Positions 1 to 12,230 of a stretch of DNA of 64,000 nucleotides are shown here, piece after piece. The DNA lies in the NCBI RefSeq assembly GCF_040581485.1, contig NC_090131.1, forward strand, positions 23,634,532 through 23,698,531, written 5' to 3'. The notes under the pieces were generated by a model that did not search any database, was not told where the DNA came from, and worked only from the letters and a program-made list of their open reading frames with translations. Numbering within the stretch: the first letter of the stretch is position 1; the number at the start of each line of letters is the position of its first letter. This DNA comes from Linepithema humile (Eukaryota; Arthropoda; Insecta; Hymenoptera; Formicidae). The position numbers were made by a program, and so were the translations under genes.

Positions 1-347
1 CTGCATCGGCTTGATTCAAATCGTGCACGTATAAAGCCCTCATGCTCTTCGAAAGTATTAAAACCATATAACAGTGACGGTTGCGATTAACATATTTATC
101 GATTGCAGATGATTATTAATGAATAAAACTTTGGCATATAAACGCCGAGAAGATTAATTTTGCATCGAAAACAAGTCCACATGTTAAAATTAACATATAA
201 AATTTTTTCTTTTACTTATTCTTACATCTTTATATCAATTGAATCGCAAATTAAAAGTGTCATATTTTACTTCTTTGATTGCTAATAATATCGTAAGACA
301 GCAAGTCTAAATATTCATCTGGAAAATGTGTGTATTCCCTCAAGGTC

Positions 348-389
348 CGAAACGAGTCGAAACGAGTCGAAACGAATTGAAACAAGTCG
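348..389. repeat. 10-bp tandem repeat, four units
   Basis: Four head-to-tail units of CGAAACGAGT; the last two are degenerate (AATTG and CAAGT variants). The array is read directly from the sequence and has no evident function. Confidence 0.85.
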
Positions 390-2843
390 TTTCTATTCCG
401 CTATTTTTTCCGAAATCCCAACATCCCTGTCGCTTTCATCTTGGTGAGAGACACCTGCGTTTCTTCGCATCTCGGGAAACCGTTATGGTCATCGGACAGA
501 GATTCCGCCTAATAAAGACATAATTCTACGAGATAAAATCTACCTCTCTCTTGGTCGTGCTTGCACGCGTATCGCTATCTTTACGAGCGACTACCTCCCC
601 GTCTAATTCGAAAACAGATCGAATGTCGAGCTCGGCCGACCAGCTCCGCGCGCAGATTCACGATCTTTCTCGGAAAAAAAGAACGTTCCACGCGATTTAC
701 GGCCTCGTTAAGTCCCCGGCACTACGCAGGCTCGTATTAACGACGCGTCGCAGATGTATTAACTGCGATTGTTAAGCGATCTATGCGCACGGGCGAACAA
801 TGGGCGTTTAATCCCAAAGCTGTTTCCTGCTGTTTTCTATATTTCTTCTCTTTGTTACGAATCTTGGGATTGTGTTATCGTAGATGGGATAAAATCTGAG
901 AAAATCTGGCACTATGTTATCAAACTATGTTAATTTATGTTAATCAACTTTGAAATTATTCAACGTTGATTACCTTATAAATTTCATCATCCACATAAAT
1001 TTTTTCAAGAAAATAATTAAAAATATTTTTATTCGGTTATCACGTACAAGTACCGAGTTTCCGACTATAATTCGTGCTACGATTACTGTACATTTTCCCA
1101 ACTTCCCCACTGGCTCGTTCAACGTTTTGCTCGTCGTCGGCCTCGTTTCGCGCATATTCCACGCAAATCGCCCTGAAAACGCACGAGGGACAAAACAAGT
1201 CGCTCTCCACCGACGGCCGATCGCCCGCAAAATGGCCAGCCATTCGGCGCGATAACAACAACTTGATGAAACGATTAAAACCGTAACGAGCCTCCCCCTC
1301 CCGCCGTCGCGGTCGGTGATTGCTGTTGTTACAATCCGCGCTTCCAGCGCGAAAATTTTCCCAATTCACATGTATGAGCGGCCGCATTCCCGCGGGAGCT
1401 CTCGGTCAACGTGCTGTCGGGACACCTCCCGCGGGATATGCCCCTGATAAATCCGTCCGGCTGGTGTTAACCGCGCTCTTTTTTCACTCTTTTACGCGAC
1501 GGCGATCCGGCGATCGTTATTGCAAATTGTATAGACGATTTGAATTTTACCTGTAAAATTAAGAAATATTAGGTATGTATGTAGATTCTTTGGTTCTCAT
1601 ATTTTTGAGAATTATATTTTAAAGCTGTGAAAAATTTCTCATAAATATAAATTATCAATTTTTTGAGAAGTTGATCTTACGCGATAAATAAATTATGAAT
1701 TTAATTCATTCTTAGTTTGAATTCGTTTGAACTACTCCAAAGTCAAGAGATATGAACGGTATCGGGATTGATAGTTGAAAAACTGCCGCCCTGAAATAAA
1801 TTCCCAAAATAAAGCGAGCGTGTCTATGACCGGGCGGTTTTGAAATTAATGCGATGCCGTCTGAGGGGCCAACTGGAAGTCATAATTCCGTCATCCTTCA
1901 ATATCGTTGCCACCACTAAGTGCCGAAATCACTCAGTGGGCGGGAGAGAGCGTTTTGACGATCGCTGCGGCGGCTTTTCCACGATAATCTCAGCTGCTGC
2001 GCGCAGCTATATACCGAGCGAATTATCCCCGGGGATGACGCGGGGGAGGGGGGTACGCGATAAATAAACCCTAACCCCATTCAAGTAAGTGGTTATGTTT
2101 TTAACACGTGCTAGCGGCCAACAGTTCGCCATCTCTCTCCCCAACCACCCTGCTTCAAAAGTTGTAGTGCATACTGCTGCGTACCGATCCACCGAGAAAC
2201 GCGCTCGTCCATAATCGCCGTCTCCATAAGCCACGTTATGGTTGCCAGTGGCGTAACAGTGTGGGAATCGAATGTGAATTTGTTACAGTTTAATTAAACG
2301 TAAAAGAAACGTTTAATTTATTCATATTAAATTGTGTCCTGGTTAAATCAGAAAAATTATTAAAATTTATTTTTCTCTACAGAATCCTATTACTTTTAAA
2401 TAAGTCAAAATTACACGTAAAAATATTTACAGAATTCTCAATCACATAATAATTATAATGTGACAGAATTAATTTCTCTTTTTTTTTTTTTAATTTTACA
2501 CTAAAGGCAAAATTCCGGTAATTACATTTATATTATGGAAATATGTACAATACAATATGCATTTAAATACAACTTGTAATAAATATAATATTTCTTTCTC
2601 GAAAAGAAATTGTTTTATTCATTCAGTGAGGTCGCTCTTCGCACAACGGCAACAGCTTCAATTTGCCCGCATGCAAAATGCAGATATTCGTGGCGCTAAA
2701 TCTTTACGGTAGGATCAATTATGTTCTCATTGCTCATTCCGTGTTAACCACCATCGACGAACCCGATCTTTGCGTAGAGCCCGCTCGACTACGCTGTTGG
2801 TATGCACACATGAGCACACGACTTTTACACGCAGCGAGGGGTG

Positions 2844-2905
2844 AGCAGCAGCAGCAGAAAGTGAGAGAAAGAGAGAGGGGAAGAAAGCGCGAGAGAGAGT
2901 AGAAG
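2844..2905. repeat. CAG run and GA-rich purine tract
   Basis: A short (CAG)4 run is followed by an imperfect AG-rich tract ending near 2902. It generates Arg/Glu-rich or Ser/Leu-rich frames on the two strands, which I treat as artefacts of the repeat. Confidence 0.8.
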
Positions 2906-3130
2906 AAGGAGCGAATCGGGGTGCAACGTGGAAGACGGAGAAGGCCGAGAGAGGCAGGAGGAGAGAATAGCGGAGGCTTCTCTCGTCGAGATGGGAGATG
3001 CGCCGACATAACCGATAAATAACAACGGCAACGAGCCTGTCAGACCCTTGTTAAAGCATCGTGCACACGCTCACGCGGACCAGCACGCACGCATTCACGC
3101 ATTAGAATGCATTTTAACACACTCTCGATC

Positions 3131-3172
3131 TTTCTCTCTCTCTTTCTCTCTCTCCCTCTCCCTCTCTCTTGT
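3131..3172. repeat. CT-rich microsatellite
   Basis: Imperfect (CT)n with CCCTCT interruptions. It explains the Ser/Leu/Phe-rich frames that cross it. Confidence 0.85.
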
Positions 3173-3579
3173 ACCCTGGTGGCGAGAGTGCCGTATAAAT
3201 ATTTTGTGGGCCTCCGGGGCCCCCGTGCGCACTCCGGTGACGAATATTACCGGGGCCTCTTCCGACTAAGACGAACGGTAATTAATATCGCTCCTCCATC
3301 CACGCGAGAGCCACGAGAGAGCCGCGATTTCTCGCAGACAATTGTTACTTTGTCCAAGTTCCCAGAAACAAACGCTCACGCGTCTCGCCTGCGTTGCGCG
3401 CCGGGATCCTGTTACGCGGAGATGCGTTCGCCAGAATTTACAGCGGTCGAAACCGCCGGCAAGATGTGCATGCGAGCTGCGTACGCGCCATTGTCCGTCA
3501 TTATGTTCGCGTGCCGCTATATGCGCGATTAATGAATCACGCCTTTGTTGTCTAACAATGAATGTATCCGTTGTTTCAG

Positions 3580-3674
3580 AATCCTCGAGGCATCCTCTAA
3601 CGTGGAGCGTCGAAGGAGGTGATGGAGGAGACTGCGGTAGGAATCGTTGCGATTATTATTGCACATTGAAACAG
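3580..3674 (+). other. candidate internal exon, 95 nt
   Basis: A branch-site-like TCTAAC at 3551-3556 lies about 25 nt before the acceptor TTGTTTCAG (ends 3579), and a donor ACAG|GTAACT starts at 3675. Of the three frames only one is open throughout: two leading bases, then 31 codons beginning SSRHPLTWSVEGG and ending in a Cys-rich stretch (DCGRNRCDYYCTLKQ). The other two frames hit stops. No family is recognised. It could be a coding exon, a non-coding RNA exon, or chance, because no partner exon is visible nearby. The call rests only on the two splice sites, branch-site spacing and frame. Confidence 0.3.
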
Positions 3675-5893
3675 GTAACTGCATCGATGATTTTGCTTGC
3701 GGTGGTATCTATCGATTTCTGCGCGAAAGGCGGCATGAAAAACTGTATAAAATTTTATCCTGGTCTTATCTTAAAAATTGACAATGAAATTCGGAGCTTA
3801 ATTCCACTCAAATAATAAGTTCGATAAAAAATTAAGAAAATTAGTTTAGTTTTAATAACAAACATTTCTGAGTTGAAGCTTTTTTCTAATGAAAATATGC
3901 CAATTTTGATGCCTCCGACCACGCCCATACTCCGACGTTCGAGAATGCTAGAATCGGTGTTGAGAAAATTCGCGCTGCACGCGCCATCGTTTTATCCGCT
4001 CAACTTAACACGCCGGTCGGTTACGCCGGAGTTACGAGCTTCGCGTCCTCCCCTGCCCGCGTCCCACCGCGCCTTAAGTACACGTTTTATGAACTGTACT
4101 TTATGAATTTGTCGAAGTGCCTGCTTATACGATGGTTTCGTTAGCACGCCCCGAGCAGTTTACCGACGAACGGGAGAAGGCGAGAGGAAAAGAGAGAGAG
4201 AGAGAAAGAGAGACTTCCAACTTCTCCGCTCGCATGAACGCCCGAACGAGGAATGACTTTCGTACCCTGCTCCGGGTTCGCAATATTATCTGGCGGTAAT
4301 ACGCGCAAGAAATTGACGACAGGGATTTGTCGCGCGCCTCAGCGACTGTGAGATTTATATTAATTGCGTGGCGCGTCAAGCGTAAGCCGTATTCGCTTTT
4401 TATGTGCATCATTAGGATGCATTCTACTCAAGTTTCGATGGCACTCTAAATCAATGATATGATATCATTCTATGATATATATTGAAATTTAAATATTGCA
4501 TTTTTTTAATTTTTCTATCATAAACGGAAAAAATTCTTGCTTAACAAATTTCTATCCACTTATGACCATTAATATGATTTTTAAGCTAATTAAAAAAGTA
4601 TACGTAACCATAACTTTTTGTAGAAGCAAAATACGCTATGAAAGTCGGAAAAAAGAAGAACGTCAAGAAAGATATCGCCAACGAGATTAGATTTATATTT
4701 CGGAAAGTTCTGGCGAGAATCTGTTTCGAATTACTGACAGCACGTGCTGCCCCTTGTCGCGCCGTCAAAATCGATCTTCTCTAATTCGGAGTAAATGAAG
4801 ACAAAATAGAGATACTAATTATATTTTGGCTCCTCGAATGATGACGTTTTTCGCTTGAATTTTCTTCTTCGTAGAAGCGACTTCGGAAAAGATAATAAAA
4901 ATAGTTGAGTACTCCAGATTCACATCTGGTTTTCTAAATTATTGTACGCGTTTCTAATCTCTTTGCTTCTGATTAAACGCCAGCAAAATAGTTTCACTGC
5001 AGAAAGATGACGCATTAATTTGTAATAATTATGACGTCGGTTGTACAATTGGCAAGGTTGCCTGCAACTAGTTATATTTTTTTTCTTCATTTGCTCCGAG
5101 CATTATCTTCGAAAGTTGGCACCTGGCTCCGATATAAACTGCTGTATCGCTTTCACGGGGATTCAGATAGAGCTGTCAACCCCCGTTACAATAATATTTT
5201 CCCAGCACCAAGACGTTGTTTACAGTGTAAACGCGGTACCCGCCGGATTATCCACTCGTCCCTCGCCGCCTTTCACGTCCATTTACTGCGGGAAAATCGC
5301 CACTGTATTCCCGAGAATTGTTGCAAATTATTATATACAATGAGACAAATTGTGCAAAATTAAATATACAATACAATGCAAAATATTTGGAAATTTACAA
5401 AATTAATTATTCTTATAAGCGACAATCTCTCGGGAAATTTATATAATATAATGCAAATACAATTGCTATATCTAGATATATTTTTTGTATATTATAAAAA
5501 CTGCAATTAAAATAAAAATAAAACTAATTCGGGCCGCGGCGGTCTCTAAATATATCTCAGCGTATAAATCTCAATCGGTAAACGCTATAAATCACTAGTT
5601 AAGCCGCAATGCGCAAGAGATGTCTAATTAAAGAAACACTGCCTTCATTTTCCCGCATTTCACGGAAATTTCCACAATCACCCGACTCATTCGTCACTCT
5701 CGTTCGCCGACATGTAGATCACGGCGAATGGGGTGTATCGCGCAGCTTCGCTATCTCGACAGAAAAAAAAGAAGAACCAGTTCGTGCAGGAGGGCGCATG
5801 GAAGCGGGACGCGAGATCAATTCCGGACAATATGTAGAACGATTTCTCTCGGCTTCTGGAAATCCGTCGTGTCTAGAGGGCGAATAACTGGAA

Positions 5894-5922
5894 AGAGGAG
5901 AGAGAAAAAGAGAGCGGGAGAA

Positions 5923-5958
<36 letters not shown>

Positions 5959-5963
5959 CGAGC
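5894..5963. repeat. GA-rich purine tract
   Basis: An AG-rich tract with a pure (AG)n core at about 5923-5946, interrupted by GCGAG on its 3' side. The strand-asymmetric purine run is directly visible. Confidence 0.9.
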
Positions 5964-6855
5964 GGCATCCTTCCCTTCACACTTCTGTACTGGTCTCGCA
6001 TTCTTTATCCCAACGGCGATTTATTTTCTGTCATTTTTCCAGGGGTAAGAAGGAGCCGAGGGGTGGCGAACGGAAGCGCGAGGTGGATAGAGGAGGGGCC
6101 CGGGGAGTATATCTTCCACTGCGAAAGAAGGTTTTATTGGCCTTTTTATGGGACGAATAAACGGCCCCGTTACGCGGATTTACATACCGCTTGTTTCGTG
6201 ATTCACCGACTTCCATTTGCCTGCCACCCAGCCTCCTCTTTCTATCCGTCTTTCTTGCTCCTCCCTCGCCATCTCTCTTCGCGCGGCTACCCTTCGTCTT
6301 TGGCTTCTAGCCTCCTAGCAGCGAAACGGTAAAACTTGCTGCCCTCCCGAAAGATGGATTCGCGCCTCCGTACGATCGAACGGCGAATAGCCGCATCGCG
6401 ATCGCACTTTAGGAAATTCCTACACTCTGCCACCGTCGGAAAAAGAAAATGCCTTGTTACTTCGGGTCCATTTCATTCGATCTCGCTTCCACGAGCGCCG
6501 ATAAAACATACGCATTTCTGCCTTATCGCGCCTTCTAACAATTTTTTGCGTCATAAAACTCCTTTTAGATAATCTATAATTTGCGAGAAAATTTAAAGCA
6601 AAGATCTGTTTATAATCTTTTATGTAGTAGAAAATAATTAAAAAATTGGAATAGATAAACACAAAATAGATATCACTGATATATATTTTGTTTCCGTGTG
6701 TATTCTATTTTTTTCTGCATTTTACGATACATAAAATTTATTATTAAAACTCTATTATTAGAACTCTATTTGAAATTATTCTGTCGTAAATTAGATTGTC
6801 TCAAGTGGGCTTTATCGTGAAGAGTTTATTGTTTATGCAACTTCGAGTATAGATT

Positions 6856-6872
6856 GCGCGCGCGCGCGCGCA
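6856..6872. repeat. (GC)n alternating run
   Basis: About 17 bp of perfectly alternating GC in an AT-rich neighbourhood. Alternating GC is the classic Z-DNA-prone sequence; any function is inference. Confidence 0.85.
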
Positions 6873-7806
6873 CGTTAAGCAACATATTATTGCCGATCTT
6901 CGACTATATCGCATAATTTATTAATCTCATTAGCGACGCTCATTAGTAATTTTACCGCTGTTCCGCTTGTTGGACTATTTTTTTCTCTAAGCTGCTTTGA
7001 ACGCCGCTAATTAGATAAATCGCAACGCGTTCTCATTGATAAATAACGAGATAAAAACAACAAGTCGTTATTAAGCGGCCGAGAAGGAAAAAAAGCGGGA
7101 GATCGATGTTCTTATCATCACCCGTCTAGAACAAGCTGATGTAATTATGACGAAACGTTGTGGAATGATTTATTGAATTATCTCGTCTCGGTTCACGGCG
7201 CGCGTCGACGGTTTCTTAATTAATTTATTAAATGATTTCCGACCAAATTACCTAATTAGCGCTCGACATTGTCGTAACGCGAAAAGAGTTTTGCGTCAGT
7301 CGATTATCACCCTTACACATCCCGATAAGATAAGCGCTGCTTATTTTTTATCCTCGTTTCGCAATAATGTTATCGAAAACAGAAATAGTCGAAGTGATTT
7401 CGCCAAGTGTTTGTAGGAATCGTGAAACTTGCGTCAATCGTTAAAATAGTTACATCACGATATTTTTAGAATAGCCAACTATACAGAATTAACGACGCTT
7501 TCTAGGATGTACGTGGTCAACAATAGAATACTGAAGTAATTTTATTATTCGTCTCGGTAATAAGAAGGTCAATTTGAAGGAACAACGTTACAACAGCCGA
7601 AACGGAAAATAGCTTAGTTTTTTTGACCATTTTGAGCCATCCGCTTTTCGCGCGACCTTTTCTATTACATAATGAAGCAATTTGACGCGCTAAAAATCCG
7701 TGACGACCGTACCGACGACGAAGCGTCGCCGTCGAGCGACGGCAGATAATTGCGAACTTGTAACGACGCGCGCACAGCAATTCCGTAACGTTACAACACC
7801 CCTTAC

Positions 7807-7957
7807 CTGCATTTAACGTCACTAAAGCGAAGGAGCGAAGTAATCGCGGCCTCGTTCCGATAATTGTACGGCCGGCCAATTACAACATAACGGATCCTTG
7901 GGACTGCGAATACGGAGCCCGCTATAAATCCAGTTCGGTAAAACGCAGTCATTTTCT
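7807..7957 (-). other. candidate minus-strand exon ending at a strong donor
   Basis: On the minus strand the sequence AAATGCAG|GTAAGG gives a near-consensus donor at about 7806. Going upstream (higher coordinates), one frame stays open past a pyrimidine-rich tract at 7978-8000, and an acceptor-like CGGAG precedes AAAATGACTGCG. The frame starts MTAFYRTGFIAGSVFAVPR. The AG lies rather far from the pyrimidine tract, which weakens the acceptor. No domain is recognised, so it may be chance. Confidence 0.2.
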
Positions 7958-10067
7958 CCGTCGTGTACACAGTGTGGAGAAAAGAGAGAGAAAAAAAGAG
8001 AGCGACCAATTCGAAATAATCGTAAAGTCGGCCGCGCCTGTCCCGTGTAATTTGTAAGACTAACTCCACGATTCGAATATATTAAATTTCATCGTAATTT
8101 ACTTCCCCGTCGCGAGGATTAATCGTAAGAAAGTATCTTCGGGTTTGCGAAATTTTTTATGTATTACACACCTTTGCAATTATATCGCATTATTTTACGA
8201 TCATATTATTTTATGCAACGGAATCCGCGCGCGCTCACTTAATCAAGCAGCGTTATTTCTAGATTTGCAGCACGCGTATGTAAATAAAACGAGAAACGAT
8301 TTAGGTGCGTGTAACGGCTCTCGAATTACGCCATGCACTTATCTCGGGGCGCACCCCGAGCAACGGTAACAACGTATACAAGCCGCGTCGTCGTGCATCA
8401 CATCACAAAGAGGCCGTCATTGGCGAGGGGCGTCACGTGTCATTTGATTTCAATTCGCAGCCCTATCATCCCCGCCGACCGACACAATAATCCCTATTAA
8501 ACAAATAGTCCTGATCGCTGCCGGGTCGGCGTGCGTGACGCGGTGGTGCACGCACATAATGCACGTAAGATGGAAGCGCGGCGACGCACCACGGTGTTTG
8601 CGGAGCACACACTGTGTGCGTATCTACCCTCCCGTGACCCTCCGCGAGACGCGGGCCCACCCCAATCCGGCATCCAGAACGCAACCAGCCCTGCCATAAT
8701 GCAATTTGAGTTAACTGCAGACGAGGGGGAGAGGCGAGAGGGCGAATGAGATCGCCCTCCGCTGCAGCCGCGCATCATCCTATAAACTGTAAGCACACAA
8801 TACGTAATGTACTACGTGCGGCGGGACGCGATCGCTGTCCTTGCGGACGTGGGGGCGGACGGTCGTGTTGTTCTTGCCAGCCCCTTGCATCCGGGCTCCC
8901 GCGAGGCACGAGCGTGCGTAGGCGTGCGTGCATCAACGATCGCGTTGCGATGCGGAATTCTTCCGTAAGAATTTTTCGAAAGGAGAAATAATTTCGCGCA
9001 ACCCGAGCGAACCGACGCTTATCTATTTTCATAATTATATATATCGCGAGTGAAATACTATAATATACAGTAACGATCCATTTTAATCCCAAGATAATTA
9101 CATCGATATCACACCAGAAAAAAAACGATGATTGTTGTCTTCTAATATCTTTTTTCACCGTTGGAATTACCTTTCGCACGAAATGATCAGTAGAACTATC
9201 TTTTCACAAGAGCAATAAATATCGTGCAGAATTATATAGGTACGAGTGCCGCGTTTGCCAACGACAAACAATTTCCGCGCCGCGAAGGTCTAACGATCGT
9301 CCGACGATCGGGCGTCATTAGGCAGATACGATCATTGCGCAAAATTAGCGACGAGGGGGAAAATGCGGTTTTGCCACTTCGGGCATCGCGTCTCGCGATT
9401 AACAACATTCGATCGGTCACGTAAAGATGCACTTAGGCCGTAAAAACGTCACGCAACCTAAGCGGCGAGCCGATACTTAGCAGCGATTAGGGGCAATCCA
9501 GGTGTTCGTAAATGAAGATCATAAAGAACTGCGGTTCAAGGTTAATCATTAGCATCCGAACGCCGAGCGCGCGGCACACATTCGCGGAAAGATGTGTCGT
9601 AATTGCGCCGTCTCGAATGATTATTACGACTCCTCTCGCGGATCTCTCATGTCGTAGCCGCGATCAGACGCTCGTTAAGAGCTCGTAAGTTTAATCGATT
9701 GCTCCTTCAACCAACAACTCGATCGTTTTGCTCGCCTTTTTGCCGGCCGCGAAGCGGATGAACGCGACACCTTCGACGTCATCAAATAATTTCTAATCGA
9801 TCGTTATCTATGTAATGTTGAGATAATCACGCGATTGCGAACGCTACGAGCGTAAAGGTCTTCATAACTTGGATTTATTCTCATCTATATTCCTTCCCCC
9901 CCGACATTTTTTATTTTGATAGATAACTCTCTTCCGGATGAAATAAACGAATAAAGGCCGACGATTTGTAAAACACGCCCCGAAGATTTCCGCTTTATTG
10001 CTCTTAATCTGTATTTAATTTCTGGCGATATTATTCCGCACGCATCTTTTGCGGCGCTCGTTCCCCC
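7958..10067. other. CpG-rich non-coding DNA
   Basis: No gene is recognised. Dense CpG, particularly at 8300-8960 and 9230-9780. Open frames on both strands have arbitrary composition. A minus-strand donor-like GCGAAAG|GTAATT lies at about 9172. The block 9500-9830 mixes GC-rich DNA with AATTAAT-type words. Confidence 0.5.
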
Positions 10068-10122
10068 GGGCAACAATAAATATCTCGGTCGACGTGCACT
10101 CGCGATTATTGCTTATTGCATG
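10068..10122 (+). other. hairpin A of a related hairpin pair
   Basis: The 5' arm GGCAACAATAAATATCTCG and 3' arm GATTATTGCTTATTGC are imperfectly self-complementary around a short loop. The same two arm sequences recur at 10763-10823, with the loop diverged and the arms kept. The outer stem is weaker here than in the second copy. The 3' arm contains TATTGCTT, the seed word of miR-137, but the rest does not match that miRNA. It could be a small-RNA precursor, a duplicated regulatory element, or simply a duplicated AT-rich word pair. Confidence 0.35.
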
Positions 10123-10762
10123 CGCTCGCGTGCACGTAAATAGTCGCTCTTATAAGCTACAATTACGCGGCCTGTGCTCCAAAAAGCTTTTTATCGGGCT
10201 GCACACGCAGCGCGCGTACAATGCGCGATAAATCTCCCGACCCTCGCGCGTCAATATTATCTATAATATAATTACATATATCATCGACGCAGGCGCGCAT
10301 AGGTGCACACCCGCGCTATTGCATCTTCGCAGCTTTGAATCGCGTGCGAATCTACGCGCATTGTTCGCTCGCCGCGCACACAATGCTATTTTCATAATAA
10401 ACATCTCCTTGGAATTTTAATGGAAGACAAGAGATTTTAATTACGGGAATATGTAAATTCCACAAAATCATAATCATTAATTAAGGATACATTAGTTACC
10501 AAGCGGAATATTTTCCTCTCGCGGACGTGTGAATGCGACCAGCGGATTATTTATCTTTATCTTCCAATATCGTACTCGTGAAAAAATTTTCCATTATCTC
10601 TTGATCGATAATTCGATCTCGATATCTTCAATTTTATCTGTAAATAAATTTTATCTTCCATTCTTTTTATAATTCGATTTCGGGGGTTCCGCGAAATCGT
10701 CATTTTTGCCACTTCTCGGACGTATTATCTTAAACTTATCCTCCGCCGCTTTCGTACCACCT

Positions 10763-10823
10763 CCGGCAATAATAAATATCTCGTCCCCGAGACGCGAGAC
10801 ACACGATTATTGCTTATTGCCGG
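10763..10823 (+). other. hairpin B of a related hairpin pair
   Basis: The outer 10 bp are perfectly paired (CCGGCAATAA with TTATTGCCGG), followed by a 2x2 internal loop, a 4-bp stem (AATA with TATT), a 3x2 loop and CGT/ACG, closing an ~18-nt loop. A further CGTA/TACG stem lies beyond a 6x6 internal loop. The shape and size resemble a short miRNA-type hairpin. The arms match hairpin A about 700 bp upstream in the same orientation, with flanking similarity of perhaps 100-150 bp, so this is a local duplication. Expression is unknown. Confidence 0.4.
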
Positions 10824-12077
10824 TGCGCATACGTGTGTATAAATAATACACGTTCGTAGGCCGCGCCGAGGAGCCCACGACTCACCTTCCTTTCTCTCTG
10901 TCTTCTTTTCTTACTTTTTATCGCATCCTACAATGTGCGAACTACCTCACTTGGCCGATATTAATCCGAAAAATTCAGAACATCGAGCGGTTTTTGCTCT
11001 TTTAATTAATGTTCACGGCCGTGGCGGCGCATCGATTTAATGGGAACTTGAGCATCGGCCGCGAGCTTTTATGTCCTCGTATAAATCGCTCCCGGGGGCA
11101 CTGTGTAGCGTCCGCTCACCTTCGTTCCACTCCTTTTAATCCACGATTTTGCGTCTAATATCGATTAGCGGGGAAAAAGGATCGCGATATGACTATCAGC
11201 TCGCCGGTGCGCGCTCTAACGCGCGTCTTTAATGCTTTAATCGGTATATTAAATCTTGGTATCAAGTATCAACATGCCTCTTGGTCGAAATTATGAGCTA
11301 ATAATACGGTGATGTGATAAATGATGGCAGACGAGATCGCGCTGAAGCTATAACGCATTCTAGGCGTAATTTTCTAGAATAATTACAACATTCCAGTAAA
11401 AATTGATAAAATGTTTTTAAAAATGTAAAATCAAAATAATAAAATGATAAATAAATAGACAATAGAATTACGGGGGAAGGAAAATAATATTTAATTCCAC
11501 ATGATGAATTCTCTGCTGGTGATTCATTCTAGAGCAATGTTTTCGAACATAACCGAGATCTCCACTTCGGCGTCCTTGCTCATTTCGTTACGGCGACCTG
11601 GAAACCCTTACGCCGCGTTGTGCAAACAAACCATCTCGGAGCGCGTTAGCGGTACGCGCTCGACCGAGAAGAGAAGAGAAAAAGAGTGTTCGCGGAGCGG
11701 AGACGCGAGTAAGCGCGGGCGGAAAGAGGAAGGAAAAAGACGCGAAACGAACGGGCGCGAACAGCAAAAGGAACGTGCACACGTGCGCGGTATATTCGAC
11801 TTTCCGGCCAATTTGAGTCGATAAAACCGAAGGTTGCTGCTGGCCTTTGCTCTTCGACTTGTTCGCTACTACCAGCGAGTAGTCCCATCCCCCGCGCTCC
11901 CCTCCTCCCGCTGGATACCGACATTCTCGGCGGGAGCCGCGGCAGCAAACCGGCAATTTTCACCTTGCACCGGCATGCCTCGTCATAGCGGGCCCCACCG
12001 ATCAACCCCCTTCCCTCTCCGCCATCACGGTAGAAACGATCCTGCGCTAACCCGCGCGTGATTACTCGACCGCGCAA
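10824..12077. other. non-coding DNA with minus-strand donor-like sites
   Basis: No gene is recognised. Minus-strand donor consensus sites occur at about 10885 (GGAAG|GTGAGT) and 11118 (ACGAAG|GTGAGC), each within CTCACCTTC-type words. The trough 11380-11490 is AT-rich. 11640-12060 is CpG-rich with overlapping open frames on both strands of arbitrary composition. A four-tract C-run lies at 11884-11909 (G-quadruplex motif on the minus strand). Confidence 0.45.
11884..11909 (-). other. G-quadruplex motif
   Basis: Four C-tracts (CCC, CCCCC, CCCC, CCC) separated by loops of 2-5 nt on the plus strand form a canonical G4 pattern on the minus strand. Confidence 0.6.
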
Positions 12078-12230
12078 CTACTGTTTGTTTAACGCGCCAC
12101 TCCGCCCAGTAAAACTGCCGAGGCTTTTCGCAATTTCCTCTACGATGCCGCGTAGTGTGTGGCGCGCGAAAAATCCACTCTCGACTTCGCGCTCGTCCTC
12201 GCGCGCGATCTCAGTATCCTCATCTGGCAT
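12078..12230 (-). CDS. candidate small ORF, 50 codons
   Basis: The frame runs from ATG at 12230 to TAG at 12078. The product starts MPDEDTEIAREDEREVES, an acidic/charged N-terminus, and ends with a less acidic stretch (residues about 19-50) rich in Gly, Ser, Lys and Arg. There is an in-frame TAA 24 nt before the ATG, so the start is constrained. The ATG context is GCAGCCATGC, and TGTTTGCAG just before it could also serve as a splice acceptor two bases upstream. About 0.6 kb upstream on the same strand is a good intron candidate (12843-12985), so this could be the coding part of a small spliced gene. Against it: the region is GC-rich, where chance frames are common, and a plus-strand frame also covers it. 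No family is recognised. Confidence 0.25.
   Translation of the reverse strand: MPDEDTEIAREDEREVESGFFARHTLRGIVEEIAKSLGSFTGRSGALNKQ

Larger units (their letters stand above)
1..3579. other. mosaic non-coding DNA, left end
   Basis: No gene is recognised here. GC-rich, CpG-rich blocks (about 550-850, 1080-1530, 1840-2270, 2640-3540) alternate with AT-rich troughs (about 900-1050, 1555-1740, 2280-2620). Open frames of 60-140 codons occur on both strands, but they overlap each other and none shows a recognisable domain. Simple repeats at 348-389, 2844-2905 and 3131-3172 are listed separately. The 3' end of the stretch leads into a good splice acceptor at 3579. Confidence 0.6.
3675..7806. other. 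mosaic non-coding DNA with GA and GC microsatellites
   Basis: No gene is recognised. AT-rich troughs lie at about 3730-3870, 4430-4690, 5340-5520 and 6560-6800. GA-rich tracts lie at 4188-4214 and 5894-5963, and an alternating GC run at 6856-6872. A polypyrimidine acceptor-like ATTTTTCCAG ends at 6041 and opens a 38-codon frame, but no donor follows. The block 6880-7500 is rich in TAATTA/AATTAATT words amid GC-rich DNA, which could be regulatory. Confidence 0.5.

Noticed and set aside
3455..3482. GGCAAGATGT resembling the miR-31 5' portion
   Set aside because: Flanks do not form a hairpin and the 3' half does not match.
6032..6155. Acceptor ATTTTTCCAG with a 38-codon open frame
   Set aside because: No donor or plausible stop/polyA context follows; the frame is driven by purine-rich DNA.
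10935..10960. TGAGGTAGT on the minus strand resembling the let-7 seed
   Set aside because: Only the first nine bases match and there is no complementary arm nearby.
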